From NCBI RefSeq assembly GCF_029227915.1, contig NC_079876.1, forward strand, positions 8,434,001-8,498,000: a DNA stretch of 64,000 bases. The letters run 5' to 3'. Below, one piece after another: positions 23,250-36,213 of this stretch; position 1 is the first letter of the stretch, and the number at the start of each line of letters is the position of its first letter. The translations under genes were made by a program, and so were the position numbers. This DNA is from Hydractinia symbiolongicarpus (taxonomy: Eukaryota > Cnidaria > Hydrozoa > Anthoathecata > Hydractiniidae). The notes under the pieces were generated by a model, which was not told the DNA's origin, did not search any database, and was given only the letters and a program-made list of their open reading frames with translations.

Positions 23250-24061
23250 GTTCGGAAAATGAGTTTACTCCCTGGGTACTTTCTTTGTATACTTTTGACT
23301 ATACGGGCCGAGTCCTGGATTTACGGGAAGACGCGGGTTTTCGTTTGCCGGCGATTAAACTTCTTTTATTCAGCGTCTCATCAAAAATGAAAATATTTTT
23401 AAATACTACAAGTCTCATGGGCTTTAGTGGTGAAATAATAATTTAAAAAATCGTTCGGGAAATGAGTTTACACCCTGGGTACTTTCTTTGTATACTTTTG
23501 ACTATACGGGCCGAGTCCGGGATTTACGGGAAATCGCAGGTTTTCGTTTGCCGGCGATTAAACTTCTTTTATTCAGCGTCTCATCAAAAATGAAAATATT
23601 TTTAAATACTATAAGTCTCATGGGCTTTAGTGGTGAAATAATAATTTAAAAAATCGTTCGGAAAATGAGTTTACTCCCTGGGTACTTTCTTTGTATACTT
23701 TTGACTATACGGGCCGAGTCCTGGATTTACGGGAAGACGCGGGTTTTCGTTTGCCGGCGATTAAACTTCTTTTATTCAGCGTCTCATCAAAAATGAAAAT
23801 ATTTTTAAATACTACAAGTCTCATGGGCTTTAGTGGTGAAATAATAATTTAAAAAATCGTTCGGGAAATGAGTTTACACCCTGGGTACTTTCTTTGTATA
23901 CTTTTGACTATACGGGCCGAGTCCGGGATTTACGGGAAATCGCAGGTTTTCGTTTGCCGGCGATTAAACTTCTTTTATTCAGCGTCTCATCAAAAATGAA
24001 AATATTTTTAAATACTATAAGTCTCATGGGCTTTAGTGGTGAAATAATAATTTAAAAAATC
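23250..24061 (+). repeat. Dimer duplication, 406 bp x2
   Basis: Two type A monomers are repeated at offset 406. Private markers are ttcggaaaatgag, gagtcctggatttac (23,311 and 23,717), gaagacgcggg and actataagtctc (about 23,610 and 24,016). I see no difference between the copies apart from the flanks. Confidence 0.88.
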
Positions 24062-26473
24062 GTTCGGGAAATGAGTTTACACCCTGGGTACTTTCTTTGT
24101 ATACTTTTGACTATACGGGCCGAGTCCGGGATTTACGGGAAATCGCAGGTTTTCGTTTGCCGGCGATTAAACTTCTTTTATTCAGCGTCTCATCAAAAAT
24201 GAAAACATTTTTGAAAACTACAAGTCTCATGCGATTTAGTGGTGAAAAAATAATTTAAAAAATCGTTCGGGAAATGAGTTTACTCCCTGGGTACTTTCTT
24301 TGTATACTTTTGACTATGCGGGCCGAGTCCGGGGTTTACGGGAAATGGCGGGTTTTCGTTTGCCGGCAATTAAACTTCTTTTATTCAGCGTCTCATCAAA
24401 AATGAAAACATTTTTGAAAACTACAAGTCTCAAGCGTTTTAGTGGTGAAAAGATAATTTAAAAAATCGTTTTGGAAATGAGTTTACTCACAGGGTACTTT
24501 CTTTGTATACATTCGACTATACGGGCCAAGCCCGGGATTTACGGGAAATCGCGGGTTTTCGTTTGCCGGTGATTAAACAACTTTCATTAAGCGTCTCATC
24601 AAAAATGAAAACATTTCTGAAAACTACAAGTCTCATGCGTTTTAGTGGTGAAAATTAATTTAAAAAATCGTTCGGAAAATGAGTTTACTCCCTGGGTACT
24701 TTCTTTGTATACTTTTGACTATACGGGCCGAGTCCGGGATTTACGGGAAGTCGCGGGTTTTCGTTTGCCGGCAATTTAACTTCTTTTATTCAGCGTCTCA
24801 TCAAAAATGAAAACATTTTTAAAAACTACAAGTCTCATGGGCTTTAGTGGTGAAATAATAATTTAAAAAATCGTTCGGGAAATGAGTTTACTCCCTGGGT
24901 ACTATCTTTGTATACTTTTGACTATACGGGCCAAGCCCGGGATTTACGGGAAATCTCGGGTTTTCGTTTGCCGGCGATTAAACAACTTTCATTAAGCGTC
25001 TCATCAAAAATGAAAACATTTCTGAAAACTACAAGTCTCATGCGTTTTAGTGGTGAAAAAAAAATTTAAAAAATCGTTCGGAAAATGAGTTTACTCCCTG
25101 GGTTACTTTTTTTGTATACTTTTGACTATACGGGCCGAGTCCGGGATTTACGGGAAGACGCGGGTTTTCGTTTGCCGGCGATTAAACTTCTTTTATTCAG
25201 CGTCTCATCAAAAATGAAAATATTTTTAAATACTACAAGTCTCATGGGCTTTAGTGGTGAAATAATAATTTAAAAAATCGTTCGGGAAATGAGTTTACTC
25301 CCTGGGTACTTTCTTTGTATACTTTTGACTATGCGGGCCGAGTCCGGGGTTTACGGGAAATCGCGGGTTTTCGTTTGCCGGCAATTAAACTTCTTTTATT
25401 CAGCGTCTCATCAAAAATGAAAACATTTTTGAAAACTACAAGTCTGAAGCGTTTTAGTGGTGAAAAGATAATTTAAAAAATCGTTTTGGAAATGAGTTTA
25501 CTCACAGGGTACTTTCTTTGTATACATTCGACTATACGGGCCAAGCCCGGGATTTACGGGAAATCGCGGGTTTTCGTTTGCCGGTGATTAAACAACTTTC
25601 ATTAAGCGTCTCATCAAAAATGAAAACATTTCTGAAAACTACAAGTCTCATGCGTTTTAGTGGTGAAAAAAAAATTTAAAAAATCGTTCGGAAAATGAGT
25701 TTACTCCCTGGGTACTTTCTTTGTATACTTTTGACTATACGGGCCGAGTCCGGGATTTACGGGAAGACGCGGGTTTTCGTTTGCCGGCGATTAAACTTCT
25801 TTTATTCAGCGTCTCATCAAAAATGAAAATATTTTTAAATACTACAAGTCTCATGGGCTTTAGTGGTGAAATAATAATTTAAAAAATCGTTCGGGAAATG
25901 AGTTTACACCCTGGGTACTTTCTTTGTATACTTTTGACTATACGGGCCGACTCGGGATTTACGGGAAATCGCAGGTTTTCGTTTGCCGGCGATTAAACTT
26001 CTTTCATTCAGCGTCTCATCAAAAATGAAAATATTTCTAAATACTACAAGTCTCATGGGCTTTAGTGGTGAAATAATAATTTAAAAAATCGTCCGGGAAA
26101 TGAGTTTACACCCTGGGTACTTTCTTTGTATACTTTTGACTATACGGGCCGAGTCCGGGATTTACGGGAAATCGCAGGTTTTCGTTTGCCGGCGATTAAA
26201 CTTCTTTTATTCAGCGTCTCATCAAAAATAAAAACATTTTTGAAAACTACAAGTCTCATGCGATTTAGTGGTGAAAAAATAATTTAAAAAAACGTTCGGG
26301 AAATGAGTTTACTCCCTGGGTACTTTCTTTGTATACTTTTGACTATGCGGGCCGAGTCCGGGGTTTACGGGAAATGGCGGGTTTTCGTTTGCCGGCAATT
26401 AAACTTCTTTTATTCAGCGTCTCATCAAAAATGAAAACATTTTTGAAAACTACAAGTCTCAAGCGTTTTAGTG
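24062..26473 (+). repeat. Twelve mosaic A, A2 and B monomers
   Basis: No exact local HOR, but monomer order is partly repeated: A2 with caagcgttttag, then B with gccggtgattaaacaac, near 24,420-24,580 and 25,440-25,600. Own changes include gcaatttaac near 24,772, gggttactttttttg near 25,101, gtctgaagcg near 25,443, ccgactcggg near 25,948, atttctaaatac near 26,033 and cgtccggg near 26,090. Confidence 0.72.
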
Positions 26474-26673
26474 GTGAAAAAATAATTTAAAAATTCGTTC
26501 GGGAAATGAGTTTACTCACAGGGTACTTTCTTTGTATACATTCGACTATACGGGCCAAGCCCGGGATTTACGGGAAATCGTGGGTTTTCGTTTGCCGGCG
26601 ATTAAACAACTTTCATTAAGCGTCTCATCAAAAACGAAAACATTTCTGAAAACTACAAGTCTCATGCGTTTTA

Positions 26674-27306
26674 GTGGTGAAAATTAATTTAAAAAATCGT
26701 TCGGGAAATGAGTTTACTCCCTGGGTACTTTCTTTGTATACTTTTGACTATACGGACCGAGTCCGGGATTTACGGGAAGTAGCGGGTTTTCGTTTGCCGG
26801 CAATTAAACTTCTTTTATTCAGCGTCTCATTAAAAATGAAAACATTTTTAAAAACTACAAGTCTCATGGGCTTTAGTGGTGAAATAATAATTTAAAAAAT
26901 CGTTCGGGAAATGAGTTTACACCCTGGGTACTTTCTTTGTATACTTTTGACTATACGGGCCGAGTCCGGGATTTACGGCAAATCGCAGGTTTTCGTTTGC
27001 CGGCGATTAAACTTCTTTTATTCAGCGTCTCATCAAAAATGAAAACATTTTTGAAAACCACAAGTCTCATGCGATTTAGTGGTGAAAAAATAATTTAAAA
27101 AATCGTTCGGGAAATGAGTTTACTCCCTGGTTACTTTCTTTGTATACTTTTGACTATGCGGGCCGAGTCCGGGGTTTACGGGAAATGGCGGGTTTTCGTT
27201 TGCCGGCGATTAAACTTCTTTTATTCAGCGTCTCATCAAAAATGAAAACATTTTTGAAAACTACAAGTCTCATGCGTTTTAGTGGTGAAAAAATAATTTA
27301 AAAATT
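26674..27306 (+). repeat. Recurrent cassette K, copy 4
   Basis: 8517 bases (42 monomers) after copy 3, the widest gap between K cassettes. Own changes are tacggaccgag near 26,754 and aaaaccacaagtc near 27,056. It keeps gcgggttttcg rather than the gcgggtttgcg allele of copies 2 and 3, so it is not a direct product of those. Confidence 0.82.
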
Positions 27307-28701
27307 CGTTCGGGAAATGAGTTTACTCACAGGGTACTTTCTTTGTATACATTCGACTATACGGGCCAAGCCCGGGATTTACGGGAAATCGCGGGTTTTC
27401 GTTTGCCGGCGATTAAACAACTTTCATTAAGCGTCTCATCAAAAATGAAAACATTTCTGAAAACTACAAGTCTCATGCGTTTTAGTGGTGAAAATTAATT
27501 TAAAAAATTGTTCGGGAAATGAGTTTACTCCCTGGGTACTTTCTTTGTATACTTTTGACTATACGGGACGAGTCCGGGATTTACGGGAAGTCGCGGGTTT
27601 TCGTTTACCGGTGATTAAACTTCTTTTATTCAGCGTCTCATCAAAAATGAAAATATTTTTATATACTACAAGTCTCATGGGCTTTAGTGGTGAAATAATA
27701 ATTTAAAAAATCGTTCGGGAAATGAGTTTACACCCTGGGTACTTTCTTTGTATACTTTTGACTATACGGGCCGAGTCCGGGATTTACGGAAAATCGCAGG
27801 TTTTCGTTTGCCGGCGATTAAACTTCTTTTATTCAGCCTCTCATCAAAAATGAAAATATTTTTAATTACTACAAGTCTCATGGGCTTTAGTGGTGAAATA
27901 ATAATTTAAAAAATCGTTCGAAAAATGAGTTTACACCCTGGGTACTTTCTTTGTATACTTTTGACTATACGGGCCGAGTCCGGGATTTACGGGAAATAGC
28001 AGGTTTTCGTTTGCCGGCGATTAAACTTCTTTTATTCAGCGTCTCATCAAAAATGAAAACATTTTTAAAAACTACAAGTCTCATGCGATTTAGTGGTGAA
28101 AAAATAATTTAAAAAATCGTTCGGGAAATGAGTTTACACCCTGGGTACTTTCTTTGTATACTTTTGACTATACGGGCCGAGTCCGGGATTTACGGCAAAT
28201 CGCAGGTTTTCGTTTGCCGGCGATTAAACTTCTTTTATTCAGCGTCTCATCAAAAATGAAAACATTTTTGAAAACTACAAGTCTCAAGCGTTTTAGTGGT
28301 GAAAAGATAATTTAAAAAATCGTTTTGGAAATGAGTTTACTCACAGGGTACTTTCTTTGTATACAATCGACTATACGGGCCAAGCCCGGGATTTACGGGA
28401 AATCGCGGGTTTTCGTTTGCCGGCGATTAAACCACTTTTATTAAGCGTCTCATCAAAAATGAAAACATTTCTGAAAACTACAAGTCTCATGCGTTTTAGT
28501 GGTGAAAAAATAATTTAAAAATTCGTTCGGGAAATGAGTTTACTCACAGGGTACTTTCTTTGTATACATTCGACTATACGGGCCAAGCCCGGGATTTACG
28601 GGAAATCATGGGTTTTCGTTTGCCGGCGATTAAACAACTTTCATTAAGCGTCTCATCAAAAACGAAAACATTTCTGAAAACTACAAGTCTCATGCGTTTT
28701 A

Positions 28702-29334
28702 GTGGTGAGAATTAATTTAAAAAATCGTTCGGGAAATGAGTTTACTCCCTGGGTACTTTCTTTGTATACTTTTGACTATACGGGCCGAGTCCGGGATTTA
28801 CGGGAAGTAGCGGGTTTTCGTTTGCCGGCAATTAAACTTCTTTTATTCAGCGTCTCATTAAAAATGAAAACATTTTTAAAAACTACAAGTCTCATGGGCT
28901 TTAGTGGTGAAATAATAATTTAAAAAATCGTTCGGGAAATGAGTTTACACCCTGGGTACTTTCTTTGTATACTTTTGACTATACGGGCCGAGTCCGGGAT
29001 TTACGGCAAATCGCAGGTTTTCGTTTGCCGGCGATTAAACTTCTTTTATTCAGCGTCTCATCAAAAATGAAAACATTTTTGAAAACTACAAGTCTCATGC
29101 GATTTAGTGGTGAAAAAATAATTTAAAAAATCGTTCGGGAAATGAGTTTACTCCCTGGTTACTTTCTTTGTATACTTTTGACTATGCGGGCCGAGTCCGG
29201 GGTTTCCAGGAAATGGCGGGTTTTCGTTTGCCGGCGATTAAACTTCTTTTATTCAGCGTCTCATCAAAAATGAAAACCTTTTTGAAAACTACAAGTCTCA
29301 TGCGTTTTAGTGGTGAAAAAATAATTTAAAAATT
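28702..29334 (+). repeat. Recurrent cassette K, copy 5
   Basis: 2028 bases (10 monomers) after copy 4, as part of the 10-mer duplication. Own changes are gtgagaattaa at its start, ggtttccaggaaatgg near 29,210 and aaaaccttttt near 29,276. Confidence 0.82.
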
Positions 29335-32075
29335 CGTTCGGGAAATGAGTTTACTCACAGGGTACTTTCTTTGTATACATTCGACTATACGGGCCAAGCC
29401 CGGGATTTACGGGAAATCGCGGGTTTTCGTTTGCCGGCAATTAAACAACTTTCATTAAGCGTCTCATCAAAAATGAAAACATTTCTGAAAACTACAAGTC
29501 TCATGCGTTTTAGTGGTGAAAATTAATTTAAAAAATTGTTCGGGAAATGAGTTTACTCCCTGGGTACTTTCTTTGTATACTTTTGACTATACGGGACGAG
29601 TCCGGGATTTACGGGAAGTCGCGGGTTTTCGTTTACCGGCGATTAAACTTCTTTTATTCAGCGTCTCATCAAAAATGAAAATATTTTTATATACTACAAG
29701 TCTCATGGGCTTTAGTGGTGAAATAATAATTTAAAAAATCGTTCGGGAAATGAGTTTACACCCTGGGTACTTTCTTTGTATACTTTTGACTATACGGGCC
29801 GAGTCCGGGATTTACGGGAAATCGCAGGTTTTCGTTTGCCGGCGATTAAACTTCTTTTATTCAGCGTCTCATCAAAAATGAAAATATTTTTAAATACTAC
29901 AAGTCTCATGGGCTTTAGTGGTGAAATAATAATTTAAAAAATCGTTCGGAAAATGAGTTTACACCCTGGGTACTTTCTTTGTATACTTTTGACTATACGG
30001 GCCGAGTCGGGGATTTACGGGAAATCGCAGGTTTTCGTTTGCCGGCGATTAAACTTCTTTTATTCAGCGTCTCATCAAAAATGAAAACATTTTTGAAAAC
30101 TACAAGTCTCATGCGATTTAGTGGTGAAAAAATAATTTAAAAAATCGTTCGGGAAATGAGTTTACTCCCTGGGTACTTTATTTGTATACTTTTGACTATG
30201 CGGGCCGAGTCTGGGGTTTACGGAAAATGGCGGGTTTTCGTTTGTCGGCGATTAAACCACCTTTATTAAGCGTCTCATCAAAAATGAAAAATTTCTGAAA
30301 ACTACAAGTCTCATGCGTTTTAGTAGTGAAAAAATAATTTAAAAATTCCTTTGGGAAATGAGTTTACTCACAGGGTACTTTCTTTGTATACATTCGACTA
30401 TACGGGCCAAGCATGGGATTTACGGGAAATCGCGGGTTTTCGTTTCCGGCGAATAAACAACTTTCATTAAGCGTCTCATCAAAAATGAAAACATTTCTGA
30501 AAACTACAAGTCTCATGCGTTTTAGTGGTGAAAATTAATTTAAAAAATCGTTCGGGAAATGACTTTACTCCCTGGGTACTTTCTTTGTATACTTTTGACT
30601 ATACGGGCCGAGTCCGGGATTTACGGGAAGTCGCGGGTTTTCGTTTGCCGGCGATTAAACTTCTTTTATTCAGCGTCTCATCAAAAATGAAAACATTTTT
30701 GAAAACTACAAGTCTCATGCGTTTTAGTGGTGAAAAAATAATTTAAAAATTCGTTCGGGAAATGAGTTTACTCACAGGGTACTTTCTTTGTATACATTCG
30801 ACTATACGGGCCAAGCCCGGGATTTACGGGAAATCGCGGGTTTTCGTTTGCCGGCGATTAAACAACTTTCATTAAGCGTCTCATCAAAAATGAAAACATT
30901 TCTGAAAACTACAAGTCTCATGCGTTTTAGTGGTGAAAATTAATTTAAAAAATTGTTCGGGAAATGAGTTTACTCCCTGGGTACTTTCTTTGTATACTTT
31001 TGACTATACGGGACGAGTCCGGGATTTACGGGAAGTCGCGGGTTTTCGTTTACCGGCGATTAAACTTCTTTTATTCAGCGTCTCATCAAAAATGAAAATA
31101 TTTTTATATACTACAAGTCTCATGGGCTTTAGTGGTGAAATAATAATTTAAAAAATCGTTCGGGAAATGAGTTTACACCCTGGGTACTTTCTTTGTATAC
31201 TTTTGACTATACGGGCCGAGTCCGGGATTTACGGGAAATCGCAGGTTTTCGTTTGCCGGCGATTAAACTTCTTTTATTCAGCGTCTCATCAAAAATGAAA
31301 ATATTTTTAAATACTACAAGTCTCATGGGCTTTAGTGGTGAAATAATAATTTAAAAAATCGTTCGGAAAATGAGTTTACACCCTGGGTACTTTCTTTGTA
31401 TACTTTTGACTATACGGGCCGAGTCGGGGATTTACGGGAAATCGCAGGTTTTCGTTTGCCGGCGATTAAACTTCTTTTATTCAGCGTCTCATCAAAAATG
31501 AAAACATTTTTGAAAACTACAAGTCTCATGCGATTTAGTGGTAAAAAAATAATTTAAAAAATCGTTCGGGAAATGAGTTTACTCCCTGGGTACTTTATTT
31601 GTATACTTTTGACTATGCGGGCCGAGTCCGGGGTTTACGGGAAATGGCGGGTTTTCGTTTGTCGGCGATTAAACCACCTTTATTAAGCGTCTCATCAAAA
31701 ATGAAAACATTTCTGAAAACTACAAGTCTCATGCGTTTTAGTAGTGAAAAAATAATTTAAAATTTCCTTTGGGAAATGAGTTTACTCACAGGGTACTTTC
31801 TTTGTATACATTCGACTATACGGGCCAAGCATGGGATTTACGGGAAATCGCGGGTTTTCGTTTCCGGCGATTAAACAACTTTCATTAAGCGTCTCATCAA
31901 AAATGAAAACATTTCTGAAAACTACAAGTCTCATGCGTTTTAGTGGTGAAAATTAATTTAAAAAATCGTTCGGGAAATGAGTTTACTCCCTGGGTACTTT
32001 CTTTGTATACTTTTGACTATACGGGCCGAGTCCGGGATTTACGGGAAGTCGCGGGTTTTCGTTTGCCGGCAATTA
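29240..32075 (+). repeat. 7-mer HOR, 1417/1418 bp x2
   Basis: Copies about 29,240-30,657 and 30,658-32,075. Shared private markers are aaaaattgttcggg, gggacgagtcc, gtttaccgg, gagtcggggatt (about 30,006 and 31,424), tactttatttg, gtttgtcggcg and ccaagcatggg. The first copy has a one-base deletion (gaaaaatttctg), giving 1417 rather than 1418. Other differences are gagtctggggtttacggaaaatgg in copy 1, ggtaaaaaaat in copy 2, and gaataaac against gattaaac. Both copies contain cassette V. Confidence 0.9.
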
Positions 32076-35000
32076 AACTTCTTTTATTCAGCGTCTCATC
32101 AAAAATGAAAACATTTTTAAAAACTACAAGTCTCATGGGCTTTAGTGGTGAAATAATAATTTAAAAAATCGTTCGGGAAATGAGTTTACACCCCGGGTAC
32201 TTTCTTTGTATACTTTTGACTATACGGGCCGAGTCCGGGATTTACGGGAAGTCGCGGGTTTTCGTTTGCCGGCAATTAAACTTCTTTTATTCAGCGTCTC
32301 ATCAAAAATGAAAATATTTTTAAATACTACAAGTCTCATGGGCTTTAGTGGTGAAATAATAATTTAAAAAATCGTTCGGGAAATGAGTTTACACCCTGGG
32401 TACTTTCTTTGTATACTTTTGACTATACGGGCCGAGTCCGGGATTTACGGGAAATCGCAGGTTTTCGTTTGCCGGCGATTAAACTTCTTTTATTCAGCGT
32501 CTCATCAAAAAAGAAAACATTTTTGAAAACTACAAGTCTCATGCGATTTAGTGGTGAAAAAATAATTTAAAAAATCGTTCGGGAAATGAGTTTACTCCCT
32601 GGGTACTTTCTTTGTATACTTTTGACTATGCGGGCCGAGTCCGGGGTTTACGGGAAATCGCAGGTTTTCGTTTGCCGGCGATTAAACTTCTTTTATTCAG
32701 CGTCTCATCAAAAATGAAAATATTTTTAAATACTACAAGTCTCATGGGCTTTAGTGGTGAAATAATAATTTAAAAAATCGTTCGGGAAATGAGTTTACAC
32801 CCTGGGTACTTTCTTTGTATACTTTTGACTATACGGGCCGAGTCCGGGATTTACGGGAAATCGCAGGTTTTCGTTTGCCGGCGATTAAACTTCTTTTATT
32901 CAGCGTCTCATCAAAAATGAAAACATTTTTGAAAACTACAAGTCTCATGCGATTTAGTGGTGAAAAAATAATTTAAAAAATCGTTCGGGAAATGAGTTTA
33001 CTCCCTGGGTACTTTCTTTGTATACTTTTGACTATGCGGGCCGAGTCCGGGGTTTACGGAAAATGGCGGGTTTTCGTTTGCCGGCAATTAAACTTCTTTT
33101 ATTCAGCGTCTCATCAAAAATAAAAACATTTTTGAAAACTACAAGTCTCAAGCGTTTTAGTGGTGAAAAGATAATTTAAAAAATCGTTTTGAAAATGAGT
33201 TTACTCACAGGGTACTTTCTTTGTATACATTCGACTATACGGGCCAAGCCCGGGATTTACGCGAAATCGCGGGTTTTCGTTTGCCGGCGATTAAACCACT
33301 TTTATTAAGCGTCTCATCAAAAATGAAAACATTTCTGAAAACTACAAGTCTCATGCGTTTTAGTGGTGAAAAAATAATTTAAAAATTCGTTCGGGAAATG
33401 AGTTTACTCACAGGGTACTTTCTTTGTATACATTCGACTATACGGGCCAAGCCCGGGATTTACGGGAAATCGTGGGTTTTCGTTTGCCGGCGATTAAACA
33501 ACTTTCATTAAGCGTCTCATCAAAAACGAAAACATTTCTGAAAACTACAAGTCTTATGCGTTTTAGTGGTGAAAATTAATTTAAAAAATCGTTCGGGAAA
33601 TGAGTTTACTCCCTGGGTACTTTCTTTGTATACTTTTGACTATACGGGCCGAGTCCGGGATTTACGGGAAGTAGCGGGTTTTCGTTTGCCGGCAATTAAA
33701 CTTCTTTTATTCAGCGTCTCATTAAAAATGAAAACATTTTTAAAAACTACAAGTCTCATGGGCTTTAGTAGTGAAATAATAATTTAAAAAATCGTTCGGG
33801 AAATGAGTTTACACCCTGGGTACTTTCTTTGTATACTTTTGACTATACGGGCCGAGTCCGGGATTTACGGCAAATCGCAGGTTTTCGTTTGCCGGCGATT
33901 AAACTTCTTTTATTCAGCGTCTCATCAAAAATGAAAACATTTTTGAAAACTACAAGTCTCATGCGATTTAGTGGTGAAAAAATAATTTAAAAAATCGTTC
34001 GGGAAATGAGTTTACTCCCTGGTTACTTTCTTTGTATACTTTTGACTATGCGGTCCGAGTCCGGGGTTTACGGGAAATGGCGGGTTTTCGTTTGCCGGCG
34101 ATTAAACTTCTTTTATTCAGTGTCTCATCAAAAATGAAAACATTTTTGAAAACTACAAGTCTCATGCGTTTTAGTGATGAAAAAATAATTTAAAAATTCG
34201 TTCGGGAAATGAGTTCACTCACAGGGTACTTTCTTTGTATACATTCGACTATACGGGCCAAGCCCGGGATTTACGGGAAATCGCGGGTTTTCGTTTGCCG
34301 GCGATTAAACAACTTTCATTAAGTGTCTCATCAAAAATGAAAACATTTCTGAAAACTACAAGTCTCATGCGTTTTAGTGGTGAAAATTAATTTAAAAAAT
34401 CGTTCGGGAAATGAGTTTACTCCCTGGGTACTTTCTTTGTATACTTTTGACTATACGGGCCGAGTCCGGGATTTACGGGAAGTCGCGGGTTTTCGTTTGC
34501 CGGCGATTGAACTTCTTTTATTCAGCGTCTCATCAAAAATGAAAATATTTTTATATACTACAAGTCTCATGGGCTTTAGTGGTGAAATAATAATTTAAAA
34601 AATCGTTCGGGAAATGAGTTTACACCCTGGGTACTTTCTTTGTATACTTTTGACTATACGGGCCGAGTCCGGGATTTACGGGAAATCGCAGGTTTTCGTT
34701 TGCCGGCGATTAAACTTCTTTTATTCAGCGTCTCATCAAAAATGAAAATATTTTTAAATACTACAAGTCTCATGGGCTTTAGTGGTGAAATAATAATTTA
34801 AAAAATCGTTCGGAAAATGAGTTTACACCCTGGGTACTTTCTTTGTATACTTTTGACTATACGGGCCGAGTCCGGGATTTACGGGAAATCGCAGGTTTTC
34901 GTTTGCCGGCGATTAAACTTCTTTTATTCAGCGTCTTATCAAAAATAAAAACATTTTTGAAAACTACAAGTCTCATGCGATTTAGTAGTGAAAAAATAAT

Positions 35001-36213
35001 TTTAAAAATCGTTCGGGAAATGAGTTTACTCCCTGGGTACTTTCTTTGTATACTTTTGACTATGCGGGCCGAGTCCGGGGTTTACGGGAAATGGCGGGTT
35101 TTCGTTTGCCGGTGATTAAACTTCTTTTATTCAGCGTCTCATCAAAAATGAAAACATTTTTGAAAACTACAAGTCTCAAGCGTTTTAGTGGTGAAAAGAT
35201 AATTTAAATAATCGTTTTGGAAATGAGTTTACTCACAGGGTACTTTCTTTGTATACATTCGACTATACGGGCCAAGCCCGGGATTTACGGGAAATCGCGG
35301 GTTTTCGTTTGTCGGCGATTAAACCACCTTTATTAAGCGTCTCATCAAAAATGAAAACATTTCTGAAAACTACAAGTCTCATGCGTTTTAGTAGTGAAAA
35401 AATAATTTAAAAATTCGTTTGGGAAATGAGTTTACTCACAGGGTACTTTCTTTGTATACATTCGACTATACGGGCCAAGCCCGGGTTTTACGGGAAATCG
35501 CGGGTTTTGGTTTCCGGCGATTAAACAACTTTCATTAAGCGTCTCATCAAAAATGAAAACATTTCTGAAAACTACAAGTCTCATGCGTTTTAGTGGTGAA
35601 AATTAATTTAAAAAATCGTTCGGGAAATGAGTTTACTCCCTGGGTACTTTCTTTGTATACTTTTGACTATACGGGCCGAGTCCGGGATTTACGGGAAGTC
35701 GCGGGTTTTCGTTTGCCGGCAATTAAACTTATTTTATTCAGCGTCTCATCAAAAATGAAAACATTTTTAAAAACTACAAGTCTCATGGGCTTTAGTGGTG
35801 AAATAATAATTTAAAAAATCGTTCGGGAAATGAGTTTACACCCCGGGTACTTTCTTTGTATACTTTTGACTATACGGGCCGAGTCTGGGATTTACGGGAA
35901 ATGGCGGGTTTTCGTTTGCCGGCGATTAAACCTCTTTCATTAAGCGTCTCATCAAAAATGAAAACATTTCTGAAAACTACAAGTCTCATGCGTTTTAGTG
36001 GTGAAAATTAATTTAAAAAATCGTTCGGGAAATGAGTTTACTCCCTGGGTACTTTCTTTGTATACTTTTGACTATACGGGCCGAGTCCGGGATTTACGGG
36101 AAGTCGCGGGTTTTCGTTTGCCGGCAATTAAACTTCTTTTATTCAGCGTCTCATCAAAAATGAAAACATTTTTAAAAACTACAAGTCTCATGGGCTTTAG
36201 TGGTGAAATAATA
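32076..36213 (+). repeat. About 20 mosaic monomers with K copy 6 and V copy 5
   Basis: Older material without a near-exact local duplication. It holds type A runs, A2 monomers at about 32,628, 33,025, 34,048 and 35,062, a K cassette at 33,566 and a V cassette at 35,311. Type A gaaaattaattt monomers recur at 35,593 and 35,998. Own changes include aaaaaagaaaac near 32,508, atttacgcgaaatcg near 33,256, gcggtccgag near 34,051 and gcgattgaac near 34,505. Confidence 0.75.
33566..34198 (+). repeat. Recurrent cassette K, copy 6
   Basis: 4864 bases (24 monomers) after copy 5 and the last K cassette in the window. Own changes are agtagtgaaataat near 33,769, gcggtccgag near 34,050 and attcagtgtctc near 34,116. 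K cassettes are absent to the right of this point. Confidence 0.82.

Larger units (their letters stand above)
26474..30160 (+). repeat. 10-mer repeat, 2028 bp, about 1.8 copies
   Basis: About 26,474-28,130 matches about 28,502-30,160 at offset 2028. Markers at this offset are gaaaattaattt (26,674 and 28,702), aaaaattgttcggg (27,508 and 29,536), gggacgagtcc, cgtttaccgg and atttttatatac. Differences include acggaccgag against acgggccgag, ggtgaaaatt against ggtgagaatt, gaaatcgtggg against gaaatcatggg, and gtttaccggtg against gtttaccggcg. Each copy contains one K cassette. Confidence 0.87.
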
